Source: Lachnospiraceae bacterium | GTDB taxonomy: Bacteria > Bacillota > Clostridia > Lachnospirales > Lachnospiraceae | DNA length: 64,000 bases | Assembly (NCBI GenBank): GCA_015057325.1 | Contig: SVEQ01000001.1 | Location: forward strand, 248,001 to 312,000 | Direction of reading: 5' to 3' | In this document: one piece after another, positions 34,915 through 42,649 of the stretch | Position numbering within the stretch: position 1 is the stretch's first letter | How the letters are laid out: each line of letters starts with the position of its first letter | Notes under the pieces: model-generated | Told to the model about the DNA's origin: nothing | The model's input: the letters and a program-made list of their open reading frames with translations, nothing else | Databases searched by the model: none | Position numbers and translations under genes: made by a program

Positions 34915-37900
34915 ATGAATTATCAGATTACCGGAAATAAAGCAACAGGAGATAACACAATGTTTGGTAACTTTAATATAAATGCAGGTGGCACAGGGAA
35001 TGGAAAGTCAGGTTTGTTTGGTGGGAACAGTGTCGGCGATGTTCTTGCGTGCACTTTGATACAGGGCGGAAAAGAGCCGGTGCTTGATCTTAATGGAGTA
35101 AGTATTAAGACTCATGCGACGGAAGAACTTTCCGATGCAAAGCCGGGTGATACCGTGTATCTTAAGATTCAGAGTGCGGATGCAGGCAAGGTTTCTCTTA
35201 AGATGATAGGTCTCAAAGAGGCGCCTGAAGGTATGCAGATGAGTGCCGCGACAAGTGCACAGGTTATGAATAACACAGAGCAGATGTCAGAGATGATTAA
35301 GGATAATCTTGATGGTTCGCTTGATGAAAAAGAAGCCAAAGAGAATCAGAAACAGATTCTTAGAAGCATATCGTCAGAAGAACTGGCACAGCTTAAGATG
35401 ATGCAGATAGATGTCACCAATGCCACACTTTCGGACCTTATGGGAATGGTGGTGACATTGCGCTCAGGAGAACATAGACAGGAAGTTAATGACCAATTAG
35501 GTGATATAGTCAAGGAGACTATCGGCAAATTACGAAATGAGCTTATGGCAGGATCGGAACCTACCAAGACATCAACTGCAGATGTTTCCGGTAATACTGC
35601 TGATAATATAAATGATGAGGATACGGGAATCAACAGACTTAACAGCGAAGGATACGTAGTTAAAGTTCGTGCACCGAAAGCAAATGTGGGTGCTGCATTT
35701 ACAGGTGCAACACAAACAGGTCAAACGTCTGCGTTTGGCGATATTAATGTGTCTGAAGAACAGATGATATATCTTATTCGTAATGGCATGAAGTTTACGA
35801 TTGATAATGTGGATGTTGCCAAGAATAGCGTTAATGAGGAAAGTCCATCGGCTGCACTACCTCTTGATGATAAGGTGTGGAATGATATATATCCGCAGGT
35901 GACATCGATTATTGAGTCGGCGGGAATGTCGGTTTCGGAGCAGAGTCTTTCGGGCGCAAAGTTCATGCTCTCTCATGAACTTCCAATTACAGTAGATTCG
36001 CTTCGTATGTATATGGCGATCAATTCTCTTAATCAGAGAGGAATAACAGAGGCACAGTTAGCTGCTAACATAACCGAGCAGATTGCAATGGGTAATCCGC
36101 CGGAAAATGCAAGGATTATCGGACCGACTCTTAATGAGAAAGCACAGCAGTTTGTTGAAAAAGTGCAGGCAATAACGGCTCGTTCTGTTGATATGGCGAT
36201 TAATCAGGGCAAACCTGTCACTATATCTTATTTGTACAATTCTTCAATGCGTAACGTGGATGTTAAGCGTATGCGAACAGCGGTAAATACCGGTGTTGAA
36301 GGAGCATCGCTTTCACTTAGCGCGGTTGATAATGATGGTGCGCCGGAAGGTGCGGGAGTACCGCTATCGAATAATCCGATGGCCGTTAGTGCAAGAAGAC
36401 AGTTAGAAGAAATCCGTCTTTCAATGACTTTGGAAGCTGCCAACAGACTTGTAAGACAGGATTTTAATATAGATGCAAGACCGCTATCTGCGGTTGTGGA
36501 AATGCTCAGGAATCAGGAAAATACCTTGTATGAGAATGTTGTTTCTTCGCACGATATTCATGACATTCCGGAAGATGTAGATCTTGTTAAAGAGACTTTG
36601 AAGGAAACAGAGGCGTTAAAGAGTCTTCCTGCATATGCAATGGCAGACGTGATAAGACGTCCGGGAATGACAGTTGGTGGCTTATATGAAAGAGCAAGTC
36701 ACCTTAAGATGACATTGGCAGGTCAGGCGTATGAGACGATGATGACTAAACCGAGACAGGATATGGGCGATTCGATAAATGATGCCTTCCGCAATGTGGA
36801 CGAGATTCTTGCCGACATGAATATGGACAGAAACCGAGAGAATCAGCGTGCAATAAGGATACTTGCATATAACGAGATGGAGCTTTCGCCCGAGAATATA
36901 GCAAGTGTTAAAACGGTTGATGCCAAGGTACAGCAGATGTTTGAAACTCTCACGCCACAGATAGTTCTTAATCTTATAAGAGAGAATAAGAATCCTCTCA
37001 ATATGACAATAGACGGTCTTAATCAGGAGATAAGCGCGCAGCGGGATATAAGAGGAATTACGGACGAACAGAGATTTTCCGAGTTCTTATACCAGCTTGA
37101 CAAAAACGGTAATATCACAAAAGCAGAGAGAACAAGTTTTATCGGCATTTACAGACTTCTTGATAAAATTGAGAAATCTCATGGTAAAGATATAGGTGCA
37201 ATAGTAAGAAACGGTCAGGAGGTTACTCTTGCTAATCTTTTCTCTGCGGATAAGAGTAGACAGGTTCGCGGAATGGATGTAAGGGTCAACGACAACTTTG
37301 GCGAGAGGGTTGATGTGGCAACTGACAATAAGAGTATTCTAGACCAGATTAACACGGCATATAATGAAACGCTTGCAGGCAGCATTTTGCGTCATATACA
37401 ACCGGAAACACTTATGAGTATGGACCGCACAAGCTATATGAATATGTCCTTTGAGGAACTTAACAACATCATGAAAGCCGGCTTTACCAAAGAGGGACAA
37501 CTTGATTTGAGCAATCAGTTAGAGTCAAGACTTGCCGATGCGCTGTCTTATGAGGAAGATGTTGCGACGATGCTTGAGGCTAATGACATGCCGGGCACCG
37601 TAACAAATATAATTGCGGCACAACAGGTTATGTACGGTGAGGACGGCATTTTCGGAATGGTACGTGACTTAAAACGTGGACTTTCAAAGGAAGCAAGAGA
37701 ACGCATAACAGAAAGGGAAGGACAGGTTCTTGAAACTCTCGAAAGCAAAGAAAATGTTATGTACGCTATGGAGAATATAAGAGCGGAACTTTCAAGGGAG
37801 GTTCATGCCAAGGAAACGGATGGTACGATTACTGCGAAGGATATACAGTCGCTTAAGTACATCAATGCAGGCATGCCGATAGCACTTAGAAGTGCGGAAA

Positions 37901-38301
37901 ATGATGCCTTCTCTGTACCGCTTATTATCGGTGATGAAGTGAGCATTATGAAGGTGTCGATTTTAAGGGATGGCAGTTACGCCGGAGAAGTCAGGACATC
38001 TGTGGATACAGCTCATTATGGAAAACTTGAGGCTTTTGTACGTGTTTCAAATAATCAGGTTGAAGGTTACATTACCACAGAGCAGGAAGCAGGTCAGAGA
38101 AAGCTTGAGGAGAATGAATTAACTCTTCGTTCAAGCCTTGCCAAGGCAGGTATGGAAGTTAAAGATTTGCGACTTGATGGAACACGTCCGGTTCAGTATA
38201 TAGAAGACGACAGACAGGCAGTAGAAACTTCCAAACTTTATCAGGTGGCAAAACAACTGCTTACCGCTGTTAAGTTAATGGGAGTTGTGTCCGATAATTA
38301 A
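34915..38301 (+). CDS. Large flagellar-locus protein with FliK-like C-terminus (DUF6240-like)
   Basis: A 1128-aa soluble protein with no signal peptide or membrane span. The middle (about 120-950) is long, helical and Glu/Asn-rich with no enzyme motif. The C-terminal ~120 residues (PLIIGDEVSIMKVSILRDG, YGKLEAFVRVSNNQVEGYIT, LRSSLAKAGMEVKDLRLDG) show the FliK/Flg_hook pattern: two beta strands, a cross-strand pair, then a helix. Flagellar hook-length proteins end this way. A similar Lachnospiraceae family is labelled DUF6240 as I recall. It is followed 105 nt later by a flagellin, so a role in hook or filament export is inferred. Length is far above FliK (about 400-600 aa). Confidence 0.7.
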   Translation: MNYQITGNKATGDNTMFGNFNINAGGTGNGKSGLFGGNSVGDVLACTLIQGGKEPVLDLNGVSIKTHATEELSDAKPGDTVYLKIQSADAGKVSLKMIGLKEAPEGMQMSAATSAQVMNNTEQMSEMIKDNLDGSLDEKEAKENQKQILRSISSEELAQLKMMQIDVTNATLSDLMGMVVTLRSGEHRQEVNDQLGDIVKETIGKLRNELMAGSEPTKTSTADVSGNTADNINDEDTGINRLNSEGYVVKVRAPKANVGAAFTGATQTGQTSAFGDINVSEEQMIYLIRNGMKFTIDNVDVAKNSVNEESPSAALPLDDKVWNDIYPQVTSIIESAGMSVSEQSLSGAKFMLSHELPITVDSLRMYMAINSLNQRGITEAQLAANITEQIAMGNPPENARIIGPTLNEKAQQFVEKVQAITARSVDMAINQGKPVTISYLYNSSMRNVDVKRMRTAVNTGVEGASLSLSAVDNDGAPEGAGVPLSNNPMAVSARRQLEEIRLSMTLEAANRLVRQDFNIDARPLSAVVEMLRNQENTLYENVVSSHDIHDIPEDVDLVKETLKETEALKSLPAYAMADVIRRPGMTVGGLYERASHLKMTLAGQAYETMMTKPRQDMGDSINDAFRNVDEILADMNMDRNRENQRAIRILAYNEMELSPENIASVKTVDAKVQQMFETLTPQIVLNLIRENKNPLNMTIDGLNQEISAQRDIRGITDEQRFSEFLYQLDKNGNITKAERTSFIGIYRLLDKIEKSHGKDIGAIVRNGQEVTLANLFSADKSRQVRGMDVRVNDNFGERVDVATDNKSILDQINTAYNETLAGSILRHIQPETLMSMDRTSYMNMSFEELNNIMKAGFTKEGQLDLSNQLESRLADALSYEEDVATMLEANDMPGTVTNIIAAQQVMYGEDGIFGMVRDLKRGLSKEARERITEREGQVLETLESKENVMYAMENIRAELSREVHAKETDGTITAKDIQSLKYINAGMPIALRSAENDAFSVPLIIGDEVSIMKVSILRDGSYAGEVRTSVDTAHYGKLEAFVRVSNNQVEGYITTEQEAGQRKLEENELTLRSSLAKAGMEVKDLRLDGTRPVQYIEDDRQAVETSKLYQVAKQLLTAVKLMGVVSDN

Positions 38302-38371
38302 TATAAGTGATTATATAGGATACAGAATAAGGATGTTCTGGAAAAAAGTGAGGCTGTTGCAAAAATGGATG

Positions 38372-38387
38372 TTTGTGGGCTAAACTG
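38372..38387 (+). promoter_or_regulatory. Possible CsrA-type GGA hairpin in first flagellin leader
   Basis: CAAA and TTTG bracket an AATGGATG loop about 20-35 nt before the flagellin ATG, giving a GGA-in-loop hairpin. The stem is short and AT-rich, so this is weaker than the sites before flaG and the last flagellin. Coordinates are approximate. Confidence 0.3.
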
Positions 38388-38406
38388 AAAGGATAGGGTG
38401 AATACT

Positions 38407-39795
38407 ATGAGACTTAACCATAATGCAATGGCTTATACTGCCAATAATAACCTTAATGCAATTAATAATAACCTTACAAAGTCCATGCAGAGACTTTCTT
38501 CAGGATATAAGATTAACAAGTCTTCAGATGATCCTGCTGCCAAGGCAATCTCACAGAGAATGCGTGCGCAGATAAGAGGACTTGATCGCGCGGTTGATAA
38601 TTCCAATGATGGAATATCACTTATTCAGACAGCAGAGGGTGCGCTTGATGAGACACATGCAATCCTTGCAAGAATGAGAGAACTTGCCGTTCAGGCGGCT
38701 AACCAGACTTATGATGAGTCTGACAAGGATTCAATACAGGCAGAGCTTGAACAGTTAAAAGATGAGCTTGATCGTATTTCGGAGAGCACAGAGTTTAACG
38801 GACGTAAGCTTCTTAACGGCGAGCTTAACAAAAAAGGCTACACAGATTCGGATATGTTATCTATCGTGGAGATTGGTGGAGATATCGACCCGGGTGAGTA
38901 TGGCATTTCGATACTTAGCAACGGTACTCAGGCAAAGACTACACTTACCCCTGTTCCGGATGCGCATGTTATAACTGCAACAGAAGCAGGCTCAATGACG
39001 ATTAACGGTCTTGACATTTATATAACTGAAGGCATGACGGGCAAAGATGTCAATGATAGAATAAGAGATGCTGCAGCCAAGATGGGAATCAGTTATGATT
39101 ACACAACAGGAGAAATAATAAGTGATGAGTACGGTGAGAGCCAGTTTATTAAGATAAGTGCATCATCAGATGATTTGAAGGCGCTTACAGGCGCAGACGG
39201 AACCGAATACAGAGGAACCGATTGTGAAGCCAAGTTTTCAACAAGTGGTGGCGAGAGAATAGGATTTAAAGATACAGCTACTATCGATACAGACGGTAAT
39301 CGTATAACTGTAACAGATAAGAATGGTTTTAAGATGACATATGACACAGATCCTACAAGCGGTGCGGTAAATGATATAACCGTAACTGTTCTTTCTGCAG
39401 GACCTATGGTTCTTCAGATTGGAAATAATGAAGGTCAGACATTAGATGTCAATATAGCAAAGACAACAGCAGATTCTCTTGGCATAAAAACAATTAATAT
39501 CTATACACACGAATATGCTAGCGATGCGATAGAGAAGATAGATGCAGCGGTTGTTAAGGTATCAGGCATACGTTCTTCGCTTGGTGCGTACCAGAACAGA
39601 CTTGACCACACAATTAACAATCTCGGTACATCTAATGAGAATCTTACAAGTGCAGTTTCACGTATTCAGGATACAGATATGGCAGAGGAGATAACTGAAT
39701 ATACACAGCAGAATGTGTTAAGCCAGAGTGCATTGCAGATGCTCATGAAATCCAATGCACGACCTGAAGGACTTTTGCAGTTGTTCCAGAGATAA
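38407..39795 (+). CDS. Flagellin, divergent copy
   Basis: A 462-aa filament protein. The start is the ATG at 38407 with AAAGGATAGGG upstream; an in-frame GTG 9 nt earlier overlaps the ribosome binding site. The N-terminal ~140 residues (MRLNHNAMAYTANNN, SSGYKINKSSDDPAAKAIS, IQTAEGALDETHAIL) and the C-terminal ~90 (QNVLSQSALQMLMKSNARPEG, LQLF) are the conserved D0/D1 parts. The middle 200 residues are unusual and Gly/Thr/Asp-rich. The product lies next to a FliS-like gene, so it has its own chaperone candidate. It differs clearly from the flagellin at 63589. Confidence 0.93.
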   Translation: MRLNHNAMAYTANNNLNAINNNLTKSMQRLSSGYKINKSSDDPAAKAISQRMRAQIRGLDRAVDNSNDGISLIQTAEGALDETHAILARMRELAVQAANQTYDESDKDSIQAELEQLKDELDRISESTEFNGRKLLNGELNKKGYTDSDMLSIVEIGGDIDPGEYGISILSNGTQAKTTLTPVPDAHVITATEAGSMTINGLDIYITEGMTGKDVNDRIRDAAAKMGISYDYTTGEIISDEYGESQFIKISASSDDLKALTGADGTEYRGTDCEAKFSTSGGERIGFKDTATIDTDGNRITVTDKNGFKMTYDTDPTSGAVNDITVTVLSAGPMVLQIGNNEGQTLDVNIAKTTADSLGIKTINIYTHEYASDAIEKIDAAVVKVSGIRSSLGAYQNRLDHTINNLGTSNENLTSAVSRIQDTDMAEEITEYTQQNVLSQSALQMLMKSNARPEGLLQLFQR

Positions 39796-39811
39796 ATATG
39801 ATATATAATAC

Positions 39812-39845
39812 AAAAGAAGCATTTTTTTAAGATGCTTCTTTTGGT
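39812..39845 (+). terminator. Terminator after first flagellin
   Basis: AAAGAAGCAT pairs with ATGCTTCTTT around a T-rich loop and is followed by T/G. It ends the first flagellin transcript before the FliS-like gene. Confidence 0.75.
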
Positions 39846-39863
39846 GTGATTGGGGGTATATAT

Positions 39864-40331
39864 ATGACAGATGAGCAGATGAATGTGTACAAGATGAGAA
39901 TAACACAAGCAGGTGTTGGTGAACTTACGGTCATTATGCTTGAGATGGAGATGCAATGGATAAATGAAGCCGTTGATGCATTTAACTCAAACGATATGGA
40001 GACATATATTGATTGTGTTGACAAAGCACAGGCAACACAGGTGGAACTTATGAATGTGTTGAATCTTGATAATGAAGTTTCAAAAGATGTTTATTCGGTG
40101 TTCTGCTTCTTCAATAAACAGCTCATCAATTCAAAGATAAAAAGACAACCTCAGGAGCTTGACAAAATTGTTGATATGTTAAACAAATATCATGAAAGCT
40201 TTTCGCAGATTGCATCAACCGATAATCAGGGACCGGTTATGGAACAAAGTGAGAAAGTATACGCAGGTCTTACTTACGGTTCGGGAGGACTTGTGGAAAG
40301 CAGTCTCGGCGGAACCGAGTACACAGTGTAA
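39864..40331 (+). CDS. FliS-like flagellar chaperone paralogue
   Basis: A 155-aa helical protein. The pattern YKMRITQAGVGELTVIMLEMEMQWINEAVDAF resembles the FliS start (a tyrosine, the ELT/RLI and YDGAI positions), but key FliS residues differ. The C-terminal ~30 residues are Gly/Ser-rich. The ATG at 39864 has TGGGGG upstream. It lies 68 nt after the flagellin and is likely the export chaperone for it or a motility regulator. The classical fliS gene is elsewhere, at 62440, so this is a second member. Confidence 0.65.
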   Translation: MTDEQMNVYKMRITQAGVGELTVIMLEMEMQWINEAVDAFNSNDMETYIDCVDKAQATQVELMNVLNLDNEVSKDVYSVFCFFNKQLINSKIKRQPQELDKIVDMLNKYHESFSQIASTDNQGPVMEQSEKVYAGLTYGSGGLVESSLGGTEYTV

Positions 40332-40384
40332 GAAACATAGGTGAGTAACCTATGCAAGAAATATAGAAAGAGGAGATAACAACA

Positions 40385-40801
40385 ATGAGAAAAGACGATT
40401 GTATTTTTTGTAAAATAGCAGCAGGAGAGATTCCGTCAACAACAATTTACGAGGATGATTTGCATCGCGTATTTTTTGATATAGCACCGGGTTCGGAGGG
40501 TCATTGTCTTATAGTGCCGAAGAACCATTATAATGATATTTTTGATATGGATGAGAAAGCAGGAGCTGACCTTTTTGCACTTGCAACCAAAGTTGCCAAG
40601 GCACTCAAAGAAGTTACAGGTTGCGAAGGTATGAATATTGTTCAGAACAACGGAAGTATAGCCGGACAGACAGTATTTCATTTCCATATGCATTTGATTC
40701 CAAGATACACAGGTGACACTGTCAATGTCGGCTGGGTGCCGGGTGAAGCGAACATGGAAGAATTATCCAAAATGGCAGAAAAAGTAAGAGCGGCTATGTA
40801 A
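40385..40801 (+). CDS. HIT family nucleotide hydrolase
   Basis: A 138-aa histidine-triad protein. The full motif HFHMHLIPRY (His-x-His-x-His) and the N-terminal CIFCKIAAGEIPS are typical of HinT-like enzymes that hydrolyse adenylylated or lysyl-AMP-type compounds. A strong AGAGGAG precedes the ATG. It ends six bases from the stop of the convergent TraX gene. Confidence 0.94.
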   Translation: MRKDDCIFCKIAAGEIPSTTIYEDDLHRVFFDIAPGSEGHCLIVPKNHYNDIFDMDEKAGADLFALATKVAKALKEVTGCEGMNIVQNNGSIAGQTVFHFHMHLIPRYTGDTVNVGWVPGEANMEELSKMAEKVRAAM

Positions 40802-40807
40802 GTGCGC

Positions 40808-41485
40808 TTAATGAATCAGATATGTATTAATAGAATAGAGAATAATAAGGTGCAGTGGGTAATAACAATAGAAAAACCACTGCATTTTGTTTGTTCCGCG
40901 TTTGTTGTTATAAAGATAAATGAATATTAAAGATGCAAGAGCCGGAAGTTCTGCGACTCCGAAAAAGACATAACAAATTAATCCGAACAGGATAATTCTA
41001 ACCCATACAGAATCTTTTGTTATGTAAAACATACATATCATTAGTACACCACCGATGCCGTAATCGCTTTGGATGAAAAATGATACTGTCAATAGAATTG
41101 CAAAGAAAATACCAAACCATTGTCTGGATTTCATTTCTTCAAGACAAAACAGGCACGCAAGCCCGAGTGCAAGCGTTACGAAAACATTCTGATGGTTCGG
41201 GTCAAAAAAGGTTCCGAAAAATGCCAAATCAAACGGAACTTCCGAAAGTAGGGCAAATACCGAAAGTCTGAAAAGATAATTGAGCGGGCTTTTTGTGTGA
41301 TGAAAGCCTTCGACTATAAGAAAACAGAATATAGGAAAAGCTATTCTTCCGATTCCACGAAAATAAAGGTAAGCGGAAGTGTTTGGGTCAATAAAAATGT
41401 AGCCTATATGATCAATTGTCATGGCAATAACGGCGATTAATTTAAGTGTGAAGCCGTTCATAAAGCCTTGTGATTTCTCCTGCAT
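40808..41485 (-). CDS. TraX family membrane protein
   Basis: A 225-aa integral membrane protein with about seven to eight hydrophobic segments. TLKLIAVIAMTIDHIGYIF and GRIAFPIFCFLIVEGFHHTKS are the TraX signature, named after a conjugative-plasmid pilin acetylation protein but mostly chromosomal in Firmicutes, where it is probably an acyltransferase-like membrane protein. The ATG at 41485 has GGAAGGAAT upstream; a TTG five codons earlier would lie in that RBS. It is one of few minus-strand genes here. Confidence 0.87.
   Translation of the reverse strand: MQEKSQGFMNGFTLKLIAVIAMTIDHIGYIFIDPNTSAYLYFRGIGRIAFPIFCFLIVEGFHHTKSPLNYLFRLSVFALLSEVPFDLAFFGTFFDPNHQNVFVTLALGLACLFCLEEMKSRQWFGIFFAILLTVSFFIQSDYGIGGVLMICMFYITKDSVWVRIILFGLICYVFFGVAELPALASLIFIYLYNNKRGTNKMQWFFYCYYPLHLIILYSINTYLIH
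40851..40888 (+). terminator. Possible HIT-gene terminator inside traX
   Basis: TGCAGTGG and CCACTGCA (40851-40858 with 40877-40884) pair, and TTTTG follows. It lies within the 3' part of the convergent traX coding sequence, so it may serve the HIT gene or be a chance hairpin in coding DNA. Confidence 0.4.
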
Positions 41486-41706
41486 GTCGATTCCTTCCAA
41501 TCTATGTAATATTGAAGTTTTATTTGAGTAATAATATATATCGTGAAATAGTATAACAAAAGATACTTGTTTCTACAATAGATTTGGTAAATTTTGGGTA
41601 GCATTTATTAACGAATATTGATATAATATAGGCAATAATGTCCATTTACAGAAATAATAAGTAAAGCAACATGAATTATTAATAAGACAGAAAGCGGGGT
41701 ATCGTA

Positions 41707-42621
41707 ATGGCAAGGGATGAAAGATTTAAGACAGTTTCATTTGGAGGATATGACAAGGCGACAGTAGACAATTATATTTCCGATCTTATCAAGTCGCACC
41801 AGCAGGACATAACAGACCTTAAGCAGACTATAAGTAAACTTTCGGATACTGTTAAGAGTTTGCAGCTTGTTAAAGACAGCATGAGTTCTGAATCTAACCA
41901 GGCAATTGAGAATATGCAGAAATATAATGAGTCCTTGCAGAAAGAATTGGATAAGGCCAATAAGAAATTATCTGAGCAGGAGGAAAGCTCAAAGGAGTAT
42001 ACTGACAAACTTGAGATGATTTCGCGTACCCTTGTTGAAACGAATGAGCGCTGTGATGCTATGCTTGCAGAAGCAAAGGAAAAGAGCGAGAAAATGGTTG
42101 CCGAGGCTGAAGAAAGCAGTAAGAGAATGCTTGTTGAGGCCAAGGAGCAAAGTGACAAGCTTCTTTCAGATGCAAAGAGCCAGAGCAATTATATGGTGAC
42201 GGAAGCAGAGAAGAGAAGCAAGAATCTTATCGAGGATTCGGAAAAACAGAGTAAGAATATTTTAAGCAGAGCCGAGCAGGAAAGAGATACGCTTAAGGTT
42301 CGTGCTGAAGAGGAATACAAGCAGTCGGTTGCCAAGACCAGTGAAGATTGCAGAAGGATGATTGAACTTGCGGAGGAAGAGAAAGAGAAGATGCTTTCTG
42401 AAGCAAGGGACAAGGTTAGCAATATAAGAGGTTCCATGAAACGTGAATGTGAGAATGTAAGTAATTACATGGCAAGTCTTATGGAATCTGTTGAGGGTGT
42501 AGTTAAAGCATGTAATGAGACAAAAGTACTCACAGACAAAGCTTTTGGTATTGAAAAGAAGACAGAGCCTGAAGAGAATGCCGGTAAGGATGACGATGAA
42601 ATACCACAGATAAAATTCTAG
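41707..42621 (+). CDS. DivIVA-like coiled-coil protein
   Basis: A 304-aa cytosolic protein. The first 30 residues, FKTVSFGGYDKATVDNYISDL, match the N-terminal DivIVA/GpsB lipid-binding domain. The rest, residues about 35-260, is almost continuous coiled coil, full of Ala, Lys, Glu and Ser with repeats such as EAKEQSDKLLSDAKSQSN, like SepF/DivIVA-type scaffolds. The C-terminus is acidic. It is followed 28 nt later by the sensory protein and then MreB and rod genes, hinting at a polar or wall-associated scaffold, perhaps for the flagellar machinery. That role is inference. Confidence 0.75.
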   Translation: MARDERFKTVSFGGYDKATVDNYISDLIKSHQQDITDLKQTISKLSDTVKSLQLVKDSMSSESNQAIENMQKYNESLQKELDKANKKLSEQEESSKEYTDKLEMISRTLVETNERCDAMLAEAKEKSEKMVAEAEESSKRMLVEAKEQSDKLLSDAKSQSNYMVTEAEKRSKNLIEDSEKQSKNILSRAEQERDTLKVRAEEEYKQSVAKTSEDCRRMIELAEEEKEKMLSEARDKVSNIRGSMKRECENVSNYMASLMESVEGVVKACNETKVLTDKAFGIEKKTEPEENAGKDDDEIPQIKF

Positions 42622-42649
42622 GCTTTAGCATAAGCTAAGGAGGAAGGTA

